A stretch of DNA of 33,832 bases from Amaricoccus sp. (lineage in GTDB: Bacteria > Pseudomonadota > Alphaproteobacteria > Rhodobacterales > Rhodobacteraceae), in assembly GCF_017993425.1 (NCBI RefSeq), contig NZ_JAGOMQ010000039.1, positions 1-33,832 of the forward strand. Reading direction: 5' to 3'. A program made the translations under genes and the position numbers. Positions 16,558 to 24,679 of this stretch are shown here, in pieces (position 1 is the stretch's first letter; each line of letters opens with the position of its first letter). A model generated the notes under the pieces. The model did not search any database. It was not told the origin of the DNA and worked only from the letters and a program-made list of their open reading frames with translations.

Positions 16558-17214
16558 ATGACCATCGAGAAGAACCCGAGCGCCCCCTCCGTCGCGCCCG
16601 AGCTGCTGGAGCGCCTCCGCGACCTCCAGGTCGCCCTGATCAGCGACCAGCTGCACCGCAACCAGGGCTTCGCCGGCCTCCGCCCCTACCACAAGCCGAG
16701 CCCCCTCGCCGGCACGGCCGTCACCGTGCGCACCCGCGCCGGCGACAACCTCGCGATCCTGCGCGCCTTCGAGTTCTGCCGCCCCGGCGACGTGATGGTG
16801 GTCGACGCCGACGGCGACTGCGCCAACGCGCTCGTCGGCGGCATCCTCACCTTCTACGCCGCCTCGATCGGCATGGCCGGCATGGTGCTGAACGGCGCCA
16901 TCCGCGACACCGCCGAGATCGCCGAGCGCACCTTCCCGGTCTACGCCGCCGGCCACACCCACCGCGGCCCCTACAAGGACGGCCCCGGCGCGATCAACGT
17001 GCCCGTCACCCTCGGCGGCATGACCGTCCGCCCCGGCGACATCGTCGTCGGCGACCAGGACGGCCTCCTCGCCTTCCCGCCGGAGCAGGCCGAGGACCTG
17101 ATTGCCAAGGCGATCGTCCACCGCGAGAAGGAAGAGGCGACCATCGCCGCGATGAAGGCCGGGCGCTGGGACCGCGCCTTCATCGACACGCTCGAAGCCC
17201 GCGCGATCAACTGA
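16558..17214 (+). CDS. RraA-like / HMG-aldolase-family protein
   Basis: A 218-residue protein of the RraA/4-hydroxy-4-methyl-2-oxoglutarate aldolase superfamily. Residues VVDADGDCANALVGGILTFYAA and the block GMVLNGAIRD (R116-D117, the magnesium and oxalacetate-binding pair) are characteristic, followed by PGDIVVGDQDG. Members cleave 4-hydroxy-2-oxo acids or decarboxylate oxaloacetate; others bind RNase E. In this catabolic setting an aldolase/decarboxylase role is likelier. It starts 12 nt after the aminotransferase stop with TGAGGAA as binding site, so it is probably cotranscribed. Confidence 0.85.
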   Translation: MTIEKNPSAPSVAPELLERLRDLQVALISDQLHRNQGFAGLRPYHKPSPLAGTAVTVRTRAGDNLAILRAFEFCRPGDVMVVDADGDCANALVGGILTFYAASIGMAGMVLNGAIRDTAEIAERTFPVYAAGHTHRGPYKDGPGAINVPVTLGGMTVRPGDIVVGDQDGLLAFPPEQAEDLIAKAIVHREKEEATIAAMKAGRWDRAFIDTLEARAIN

Positions 17215-17224
17215 GGAGACGCCC

Positions 17225-18256
17225 ATGCGCGCCGTCGTCATCCACGCCGCCCGCGACCTGCGCATCGAGGAGCGCGCCCCCGAGACGGCCGGTCCCGGCG
17301 AGGTCGAGGTCGCGATCGAGGCCGGCGGCATCTGCGGCTCCGACCTCCACTACTACGCCCACGGCGGCTTCGGGACCGTGCGCCTGCGCGAGCCGATGAT
17401 CCTCGGCCACGAGGTCGCCGGCCGCGTCATCGCCGTCGGCGAGGGCGTCGCCGGCCTCGCCGCGGGCGACCGGGTCGCCGTCTCGCCGAGCCGGCCGTGC
17501 GGCGCCTGCGCCTACTGCCTCGAGGGCCTGCCGAACCATTGCCTCGACATGCGCTTCTATGGTTCGGCCATGCCCTTCCCGCACATCCAGGGCGCCTTTC
17601 GCGAGCGCCTTGTCGCCCGCGCCTCCCAGTGCCACAAGGTCGCGGACGGCGTCGCGATCGGCGAGGCCGCCCTCGCCGAGCCCTTCGCGGTCACCCTCCA
17701 CGCCCTCTCGCGCGCCGGCTCGCTCCTCGGCAGGCGCGTGCTCGTCACCGGCTGCGGCCCGATCGGCGCGCTGGCGATCATCGCCGCCCGTGCCCACGGC
17801 GCCCGCGAGATCGTCGCGACCGACGTCGCCGACGGCGTCCTCGCCTTCGCGCGGAGGGTCGGGGCCGACCGCACCATCAACGTCGCCACCGACGCCGACG
17901 CCCTCGCCGCCTACGGCGCGAACAAGGGCAGCTTCGACGTGCAGTTCGAGGCCTCCGGCAACGCCGCCGCGATCCGCGCCGGCCTCGACGTCCTGCGCCC
18001 GCGCGGCGTCCTCGTCCAGCTCGGCCTCGGCGGCGACATCGCCATCCCGCAGAACCTCGTCGTGGCGAAGGAGATCGAGCTCCGCGGCACCTTCCGTTTC
18101 CATGCCGAATTCGGCCTCGCGGTCGACCTCATCAACGCGCGTCGGGTCGACCTCTCGCCGCTCCTGACCGGCACCTGGCCCGTCGCCGAGGCAGTCGCCG
18201 CCTTCGAGGCCGCCGGCGACCGCAGCCGCTCGATGAAGGTCCAGATCGCCTTCTGA
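17225..18256 (+). CDS. idnD: Zinc-dependent L-idonate 5-dehydrogenase-type alcohol dehydrogenase
   Basis: A 343-residue medium-chain dehydrogenase. Catalytic zinc ligands are C37 (GGICGSDLHYY) and H62-E63 (GHEVAGRV); structural zinc cysteines are C92, C95, C98 and C106. The stretch DMRFYGSAMPFPHIQGAF closely resembles E. coli IdnD (DMRFFGSAMYFPHVDGGF, from memory). A Rossmann GxGPIG motif lies in TGCGPIGALAI. The expected reaction is L-idonate to 5-keto-D-gluconate with NAD(P). It follows the RraA-like gene by 10 nt and has GAGGAG before its ATG. L-sorbitol- or xylitol-type dehydrogenase activity is a less likely alternative. Confidence 0.88.
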   Translation: MRAVVIHAARDLRIEERAPETAGPGEVEVAIEAGGICGSDLHYYAHGGFGTVRLREPMILGHEVAGRVIAVGEGVAGLAAGDRVAVSPSRPCGACAYCLEGLPNHCLDMRFYGSAMPFPHIQGAFRERLVARASQCHKVADGVAIGEAALAEPFAVTLHALSRAGSLLGRRVLVTGCGPIGALAIIAARAHGAREIVATDVADGVLAFARRVGADRTINVATDADALAAYGANKGSFDVQFEASGNAAAIRAGLDVLRPRGVLVQLGLGGDIAIPQNLVVAKEIELRGTFRFHAEFGLAVDLINARRVDLSPLLTGTWPVAEAVAAFEAAGDRSRSMKVQIAF

Positions 18257-18298
18257 CGCAACCGCCGCGCGCGAACCGGCAAGGAGAAGCCTCCGCCC

Positions 18299-19051
<753 letters not shown>

Positions 19052-19067
19052 GCCCGCGATCGTGGTC

Positions 19068-19619
19068 ATGGGGGTCTCCGGCTGCGGCAGGTCCACGGTC
19101 GGGGCCGCCCTCGCCGCGGCGCTCGGCCGCCCTTGCCGCGAGGGGGACGCGCTCCGCCCGGCCGCGAACGTGGCGAGGATGGCCGCCGGCATCCCCCCTC
19201 GACGACGCCGACCGCTGGCCCTGGCTCGACAGCGTCGCCGCGGCCCTCGCCAAGGGCGGCGTCGTCTCCTGCTCGGCGCTGACGCGCAGCTACCGCGCGC
19301 GCCTGCGCGCCTGCGCCCCGGGGAAGCAGCTCCTGGATCGCCGTCCCCTCCGCAGCTATCGCGCGCGCCCGCGCTCCGGCGCAGGACGGCCGGTCGCCTT
19401 CGTGTGCCTGCGCGGGGCTGCCCGGCGCTCCTCGCCGACCGCGTGGGCGCGCGAGCCGGCCACTTCATGCCGCCCTCGCGGCTGGCGCGCCAGCTCGCCA
19501 CCCTCGATGATCCTTCCGGCGAGCCCGGCGCCGTCACCGTCGACATCGACCGCCCCCTCGCCGCCGCCGCAGTCGCCGCCCTCGGCGCCGCTGCCCCTGA
19601 CCCGGAGACCCGCCCGTGA
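19068..19619 (+). pseudogene. Gluconokinase, broken by frameshifts and lesions
   Basis: The region encodes gluconate kinase in pieces. MGVSGCGRSTVGAALAAALG through NVARMAAGIP lies in one frame; an extra C in the C6 run at 19193-19198 shifts LDDADRWPWL and CSALTRSYRARLRACAPG into the next; a further shift near 19415 restores the first frame for ALLADRVGARAGHFMPPSRL to VTVDIDRPL. About 20 foreign residues interrupt the protein near 19320-19380. The Walker A lysine (GCGKST) is Arg. It would have phosphorylated gluconate after IdnO. Several independent lesions make a simple sequencing error unlikely. Confidence 0.85.
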
Positions 19620-20548
19620 CCAAGCCGACCGTCCTCATGACCGGCGCCTATCCCGCCTGGGATCTCGACGACCTCGAGGCCAACTACCGCGTCCTGAAGC
19701 TCTGGGAGGCGCCGGACGCGGACGCCTTCCTCGCCGAGCACGGGGCTGAGGTGCGCGCCGTCGCCACCCGCGGCGACCTCGGCGCCTCGGCGGCGCTGAT
19801 GCGCGCGCTGCCGAAGCTCGAGATCGTCGCCTGCTACGGCGTCGGCACCGACGCGATCGACCTCGCCCATGCCCGCGCCGCCGGCGTCCGGGTGACGAAC
19901 ACGCCCGACGTCCTCACCGCCGACGTCGCCGACATGGCCGTCGCGCTGCTCCTCGCCGCCGCCCGGCTGATCCCGCAGGGCGACGCCGAGATCCGCCGCG
20001 GCGGCTGGGCGATGCCGCTCACCACCCGCGTCACCGGCAAGGCGGTCGGCATCGTCGGCATGGGCCGGATCGGCAGCGCCGTCGCGAAGCGCCTCGCCGC
20101 CTTCGACTGCGACATCGCCTATTTCGGCCGCAGCCGGCGCGACGATGCGCCCTACGCCTTCGAGCCCGACCTCCTCGCCCTTGCCCGGCGCTCGGAGTTC
20201 CTGGTCCTCACCCTCGCCGCCAGCGACGCCACCCGCGGCCTGATCGACGCCGCCGTTCTCGACGCTCTCGGCCCGGACGGAATCCTCGTCAACGTCTCCC
20301 GCGGCTCGACCGTCGACGAGCCTGCGCTCCTGGCCGCCCTGGAAGCCGGCAGGATCAAGGCCGCCGGCCTCGACGTATTCCTGAACGAGCCCGGGATCGA
20401 CCCGCGCTTTGCGGCCCTGCCGAACGTCGCCCTGGCGCCGCACCACGCCTCCGGCACCATCGAGACGCGCAAGGCGATGGGCCAACTCGTCCGCGACAAC
20501 CTCGCCGCCCATTTCGAGGGCCGCGCTCTCGCGACGCCTGTGGCCTGA
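19616..20548 (+). CDS. D-2-hydroxyacid dehydrogenase (GhrB / 2-ketogluconate reductase-like)
   Basis: A 310-residue NAD(P)-dependent D-2-hydroxyacid dehydrogenase. ACYGVGTDAIDL, the Rossmann motif GMGRIG (148-153), NVSRGS with catalytic R229, FLNEP with E258, and APHHASGT with catalytic H276 are all present. Family members reduce glyoxylate, hydroxypyruvate or 2-ketogluconate; next to idnD/idnO, a keto-gluconate substrate is plausible. The GTG start overlaps the gluconokinase stop (GTGA), a relic of coupled translation. It is the last gene of the + strand run that begins at 15341. Confidence 0.88.
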   Translation: MTKPTVLMTGAYPAWDLDDLEANYRVLKLWEAPDADAFLAEHGAEVRAVATRGDLGASAALMRALPKLEIVACYGVGTDAIDLAHARAAGVRVTNTPDVLTADVADMAVALLLAAARLIPQGDAEIRRGGWAMPLTTRVTGKAVGIVGMGRIGSAVAKRLAAFDCDIAYFGRSRRDDAPYAFEPDLLALARRSEFLVLTLAASDATRGLIDAAVLDALGPDGILVNVSRGSTVDEPALLAALEAGRIKAAGLDVFLNEPGIDPRFAALPNVALAPHHASGTIETRKAMGQLVRDNLAAHFEGRALATPVA

Positions 20549-20723
20549 ACGCCGCCGCTGTCCGTCGCCCTCCGCCGAGACGCAGCTCCCCGACGACCAG
20601 AAGGACATGGTCGACTGCACCAGCATCCCCGGCGTCAAGGGCTGCGCCAACGACCAGTTGATCCACCGAGCGAGCGGTGGCGGGAGGGCAGACGCAGACG
20701 CCCTCTGATCCCCCTGGCCGGCC

Positions 20724-20744
20724 TGTGGATAAATCTGTGGGTAA
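20724..20744. other. Pair of DnaA-box-like sequences with AT-rich flank
   Basis: TGTGGATAA (20724-20732) is a perfect DnaA box on the complementary strand (TTATCCACA); TGTGGGTAA (20736-20744) has one difference. They are spaced 12 nt apart and followed by about 40 nt poor in G and C (CTTTATATCAAAGC, then AAAAACAACAACATG), in strong contrast to the surroundings. A third looser copy, TGTGGGATA, is at 20787. No replication gene is near, so an origin is not claimed. The remainder of the 20549-21103 gap holds two hairpins and no recognisable gene. Confidence 0.45.
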
Positions 20745-20816
20745 CTTTATATCAAAGCAAAAACAACAACATGACTAGCGTCACACTGTGGGATATTTCC
20801 CGGAATCCTCACCCCT

Positions 20817-20850
20817 GAGACGGCCCCGATCAAGAGACCGGGGCCGTCTC
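20817..20850. terminator. Hairpin between convergent gene runs
   Basis: A 12-bp perfect stem (GAGACGGCCCCG 20817-20828 with CGGGGCCGTCTC 20839-20850) has a 10-nt loop. It lies between the rightward hydroxyacid dehydrogenase gene and the leftward iolB, so it could end transcription from both sides. No T-run follows on either strand, which weakens the call. Confidence 0.5.
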
Positions 20851-21073
20851 GGCAAGACCGCAGGGGACGCTCCCCGCACCTCGGTCATCTTCCGAGGCGC
20901 CGGGAAAGCGCGGGCCATGGTTGGCAGACGAACTCGGCGTCGGCGTGCATTCCGGTTGGCCAGCGCTGCGGCCGGGTGGCTTGTCGAGGCGGTGCGTCGG
21001 GAGGCGTCGGCCTTCGCCGGGGGCGGTTGAGGCGACGGCGCAGATCCGGTCCGGGGCGGCTTCGAGGTTGTGG

Positions 21074-21098
21074 CGCCCCGGCGGCGTCGCCCGGGGCG
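21074..21098 (-). terminator. Hairpin just after iolB
   Basis: An 8-bp stem (CGCCCCGG 21074-21081 with CCGGGGCG 21091-21098, 9-nt loop) begins 6 nt after the iolB stop read leftward. It is GC-only and lacks a T-run; it may protect the 3' end of the inositol mRNA or be part of a weak terminator. Confidence 0.4.
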
Positions 21099-21103
21099 GG
21101 CGC

Positions 21104-21910
21104 TCAGGCGTCGCGCTTCATGATCCATTCGACCTCGGGGGCGGGGACGAAGCGCCAGTTGCGGCGGGGGCCGGCCATGACGTTGAGGTAGTAGAGCTCG
21201 AAGCCGTAGGGGGCGCCGCAGGGATGGTGGCCGCGGGGGACGAGGGTGACGTCGCCGTCCCTGACCGCCATCGTCTCGTCGAGGAGCCCGTCGTCGGTGT
21301 AGACGCGCTGGATGGCGAAGCCGTCCTGCGGATTCAGGCGGTGGTAGTAGGTCTCCTCGAGGTAGGTGATGCGCGGGAAGTCGTCCTCGTCGTGGCGGTG
21401 CGAGGGGTAGGACGACCAGTTGCCGGCGGGGGTGAACACCTCGGTGACGAGGAGCGCGTCGGCGACGTCCTCGGCCTCCATCGCGATGTTGTTGATGTGG
21501 CGGGTGTTCGTGCCCTTGCCGCGCCGGGTCAGGGTGATCCCGTCCGGCCCGATCCTCCGCGCCGGATGGCCGCCCTTGCCGGGGGCGGCGCAGACGGCGA
21601 GGGTGCAGTCGGTCTCGGCCGTCGCCGCCCACGCGCTGCCGTTCGGCAGGTAGAGGCTGTGCGGAGGGGTCTTCTCGAAGACGCACCGGCGCTCGCCGAG
21701 GACGCCCCAGTCCTGCCCGGCCCCGGTGATCCGCGCCTTTCCCTCGACGACGACGAGGATGACCTCGTCGCCGCCGGTCACGCCGGCGGCGACATCGCCG
21801 GGGCGGAGCCGCCAGAGCGAGAAGCCGACGTGGCGCCAGCCGGCGGAGGCGGGGGTGACCTCGTGGACCTTGCCGCGCGTTCCGAAGGGCTTGCGGAGGA
21901 GCGGGCTCAT
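21104..21910 (-). CDS. iolB: 5-deoxy-glucuronate isomerase
   Basis: A 268-residue IolB cupin protein. Landmarks are VFEKTPPHSLYLPNGSAW in the first cupin half and NWSSYPSHRHDEDDFPRITYLEETYYHRLNPQDGFAIQRVYTDD in the second, with the metal-binding His/Glu cluster (H-R-H, then E-E), ending PRGHHPCGAPYGFELYYLNVMAG. It turns 5-deoxy-glucuronate into 2-deoxy-5-keto-gluconate in inositol catabolism. The start ATG at 21910 overlaps the iolE stop. It is the last gene of the inositol run. Confidence 0.93.
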   Translation of the reverse strand: MSPLLRKPFGTRGKVHEVTPASAGWRHVGFSLWRLRPGDVAAGVTGGDEVILVVVEGKARITGAGQDWGVLGERRCVFEKTPPHSLYLPNGSAWAATAETDCTLAVCAAPGKGGHPARRIGPDGITLTRRGKGTNTRHINNIAMEAEDVADALLVTEVFTPAGNWSSYPSHRHDEDDFPRITYLEETYYHRLNPQDGFAIQRVYTDDGLLDETMAVRDGDVTLVPRGHHPCGAPYGFELYYLNVMAGPRRNWRFVPAPEVEWIMKRDA

Positions 21911-22818
21911 GCGGTCGCCCGCGCGGCATCGAGGCCGACCTCGCGCGCCATCGCCTTCAGCGCCTTCAGGCCCATGCTCTGGTAGGGGAAGGGCTCGCGC
22001 ACGGCGCTGTCCTGCTCCGCCTCGATGACGAGCCAGCCGGAATAGCCGCGCTCGGCGGCGATCCTCAGCACCGGCTCGAAGGCGACGCAGCCCTCGGGAT
22101 CGCCCGGGACGGTGAAGGCGCCGCGGCGCACGCCCTCGAGGAAGGAGAGGTTCTGCGCGCGGACCTCGCGCATGATCGCGGGGCGGACGTTCTTGGCGTG
22201 GATGTGGGTGACGCGGTCCATGTATTTCCGCGCCACCTCCTCCGGGTCGGCGCCGCCGAAGAAGGCGTGGCCGGTGTCGAGGAGGAGGCGCGTATGGGGG
22301 CCGGCCATGGCCATGAAGCGGTCGATGTCGGCGGCGGATTCGATGATGGTGCCCATGTGGTGGTGGTAGCCCATCCTCATCCCCTCGTCGGCGGCGAAGC
22401 GCGACAGCTCCTCGTAGCCCTTCGAGAATCGCTCCCACTCGGCGTCGGTCATGATCGGCCGGTCGTTGACCGCGACCTTGTCGTCGCCATGGACGGTGTT
22501 CGAGCACTCGCAGGCGTTGATGTGGTCGCCGCCGGCGGCGCGGGTGAAGTCGATCCAGGCCCTGAGCCGCGCCGTCTCGGCAGCGAGGTCGTTCGTGAGG
22601 AGGTTGGTCGAGTGCCAGCCGGCGGCGAAGCGCAGGCCGTACTCGGCGAGCCTGCGCCTGAGGGCGTCGCCCGCGTCGGGCATCTTGTGGCCCTTCTCGA
22701 CGCCGTCGAAGCCGATCCGCCGGCAGTCGGAGAGGCAGTCGTCGAGGGAGAGGTGGTCGCCGAGCGTCCAGTCGTCGTCGTTCGACCAGGCGATGGGATT
22801 GGCGCCGAAGAGGATCAT
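21907..22818 (-). CDS. iolE: Myo-inosose-2 dehydratase
   Basis: A 303-residue TIM-barrel protein of the IolE family: GANPIAWSNDDDWTLG at the start, DGVEKGHKMP, MGYHHHMGTIIE, LLLDTGHAFFGG, HIHAKNVR, and WLVIEAEQD near the end supply the metal and substrate residues (Glu, Asp, His, Glu). It dehydrates 2-keto-myo-inositol to the trihydroxycyclohexane-dione. The ATG at 22818 is chosen from this conserved N-terminus; an open frame further upstream only mirrors iolD. It lies 11 nt after iolD. Confidence 0.93.
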   Translation of the reverse strand: MILFGANPIAWSNDDDWTLGDHLSLDDCLSDCRRIGFDGVEKGHKMPDAGDALRRRLAEYGLRFAAGWHSTNLLTNDLAAETARLRAWIDFTRAAGGDHINACECSNTVHGDDKVAVNDRPIMTDAEWERFSKGYEELSRFAADEGMRMGYHHHMGTIIESAADIDRFMAMAGPHTRLLLDTGHAFFGGADPEEVARKYMDRVTHIHAKNVRPAIMREVRAQNLSFLEGVRRGAFTVPGDPEGCVAFEPVLRIAAERGYSGWLVIEAEQDSAVREPFPYQSMGLKALKAMAREVGLDAARATA

Positions 22819-22829
22819 GGGGAGGTCCC

Positions 22830-24662
22830 TCAGTTGCAGACGCGCTGGAGCGGGGCGTTGGCCTCGTATCGCTCGCGCGCTTTCTCGAGGCGTTCGGGGC
22901 CGCCGGCTTGGGGGACGGCGACGTCCCACCAGCAGCCGCCGACGCCGGTTCCGGAGACGGCCTCGGTGTCGATGACGATGACGGAGGGCACGTCGCGGCC
23001 GCGGGCGGCGACGATCTTCGCCTCGAGGTCGGGGATGTCCCGCGCCTTCTCGGCATGCGCCCCCATCGAGGCGGCATGGGCCACGAAGTCGATCTCGGGC
23101 TGGGCCTCGACGGCGCTGTCCTTGTACATGTTGTTGAACTCGGCGCCGCCGCATTCCTGCTGCAGGCGGTTGATGCAGCCGTAGCCGCGGTTGTCGGTCA
23201 GCACGACGGTGAAGGGGACGCGGCGCATGACCGCCGTCGCCAGCTCGGAGTTCGCCATCATGTAGCTGCCGTCGCCGACGAAGCAGATCACCTCCCTCGA
23301 CGGGTCGGCGAGCTTGATCCCCATCGCGCCGGCCACCTCGTAGCCCATGCAGGAATAGCCGTACTCCATGTGGTAGCCGCCCTTAGCCGCCTGCCAGAGC
23401 ACCTGCAGCGCCCCCGGCATGGTCCCGGCGGCGCACATCGCCACGGTCTTGTCGGTGGCGATGCGCTGCACGGCGCCGATCACCTGGGCGTCGGAGGGGA
23501 GCTTGTTGGCGTCCTTCGGCGGCGCGGCGGTGACCGCGGCCACGGCGGCGTGCCAGTCGGTGCGCGCCTTGGCGTCGGCCGCCTCGAAGCGGAGGCCACC
23601 GAGGGCGGCGTCGATCCGCTCCAGCGTCACCTTCGCGTCGCCGAGGACGCCGAGCGCGCCGTGCTTCAGCGCGTCGTAGCCGGCGACGTTGATCGAGACG
23701 AGCCGGCGGTCGGGGTTGGCGAACACCGTCCACGAGCCGGTGGTGAAGTCCTGGAGGCGGGTCCCGACGCCGATGACGAGGTCGGCGCTCGCGCAGGCGT
23801 CGTTGCCGCAGGCCGAGCCCGTGACCCCGGGCGAGCCGAAGTTCATCGGGTGCTCCCAGGAGGTCGCGCCCTTGCCGGCCTGGGTCTCGACGATCGGGAT
23901 GTTGCGCCGCTCGGCGAAGTCGGCGAGGAGCGCCTCGGTGCCGGAGTAGAGCACGCCGCCGCCGGCGACGATCACCGGCGCCTTCGCGGCCCGGATCGCG
24001 GCGACGACGGCCTCGACCTCGGCCGGGTCGGGCTCGGGACGGCGGATGCGCCAGACCCGGGGCTCGAAGAAGCTCTCGGGATAGTCCCAGGCCTCGGCCT
24101 GCACGTCCTGGCAGAAGGCGAGGCAGACGGGGCCGCAATCGGCCGGGTCCGTCAGGGTGCGCAGCGCCCGGGGGAGCGCGGTCAGGAGCTGCTCGGGCCG
24201 CATGATGCGGTCGAAGTAGCGGGTGACCGGGCGGAAGCAGTCGTTGGCCGAGACCGTGCCGTCGTCGAAGTCCTCGATCTGCTGCAAGACCGGGTCGGGG
24301 CGGCGGTTGGCGAAGACGTCGCCGCAGATGAGGAGCACCGGCAGGCGGTTGACGTGCGCCAGCGCCGCTGCGGTCACCATGTTGGTCGAGCCCGGGCCGA
24401 TCGAGGCGGTGACGGCATGGGCGCGGCGGCGGCGCAGGGTCTTGGCGTAGGCGATGGCGGCGTGGGCCATGGTCTGCTCGTTCTGGCCGCGCCACGTCGG
24501 CAGGACGTCGCGGCAGCGGTGCAGCGCCTCGCCGACGCCGGCGACGTTGCCGTGGCCGAAGATCGCCCAGACGCCTTCGATGAACCGCTCGCCCTCTTCC
24601 GTCATCTGCACCGAGAGCCAGCGCACCATCGCCTGCGCCGCGGTCAGCCGCACCGTGCCCAT
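22830..24662 (-). CDS. iolD: 3D-(3,5/4)-trihydroxycyclohexane-1,2-dione hydrolase
   Basis: A 610-residue ThDP-dependent enzyme of the IolD type. The N-terminal ThDP-pyrimidine domain begins VRLTAAQAMVRWLSVQ and has GHGNVAGVGEAL; the middle domain carries APVIVAGGGVLYSG; the C-terminal cofactor domain holds the motif GDGSYMMANSEL with VVLTDNRGYGCINRLQQ. It opens the cyclohexane ring to 5-deoxy-glucuronate. Its start at 24662 follows GGGGAAGG; a GTG 7 codons upstream is possible. The preceding gene iolC ends 17 nt away. Confidence 0.93.
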   Translation of the reverse strand: MGTVRLTAAQAMVRWLSVQMTEEGERFIEGVWAIFGHGNVAGVGEALHRCRDVLPTWRGQNEQTMAHAAIAYAKTLRRRRAHAVTASIGPGSTNMVTAAALAHVNRLPVLLICGDVFANRRPDPVLQQIEDFDDGTVSANDCFRPVTRYFDRIMRPEQLLTALPRALRTLTDPADCGPVCLAFCQDVQAEAWDYPESFFEPRVWRIRRPEPDPAEVEAVVAAIRAAKAPVIVAGGGVLYSGTEALLADFAERRNIPIVETQAGKGATSWEHPMNFGSPGVTGSACGNDACASADLVIGVGTRLQDFTTGSWTVFANPDRRLVSINVAGYDALKHGALGVLGDAKVTLERIDAALGGLRFEAADAKARTDWHAAVAAVTAAPPKDANKLPSDAQVIGAVQRIATDKTVAMCAAGTMPGALQVLWQAAKGGYHMEYGYSCMGYEVAGAMGIKLADPSREVICFVGDGSYMMANSELATAVMRRVPFTVVLTDNRGYGCINRLQQECGGAEFNNMYKDSAVEAQPEIDFVAHAASMGAHAEKARDIPDLEAKIVAARGRDVPSVIVIDTEAVSGTGVGGCWWDVAVPQAGGPERLEKARERYEANAPLQRVCN

Positions 24663-24679
24663 CCTTCCCCCCCTGTCCT

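Noticed and set aside
20574-20708. Short + strand frame reading DDQKDMVDCTSIPGVKGCAND after the hydroxyacid dehydrogenase gene
   Set aside because: No start with ribosome binding site, no family recognised, and it ends in low-complexity Gly/Ala; it may be a gene fragment but cannot be supported.
20781-20915. Small - strand frame MARAFPAPRKMTEVRG... reading through the hairpin at 20817-20850
   Set aside because: Its second half is only the hairpin sequence and no binding site or homology is seen.
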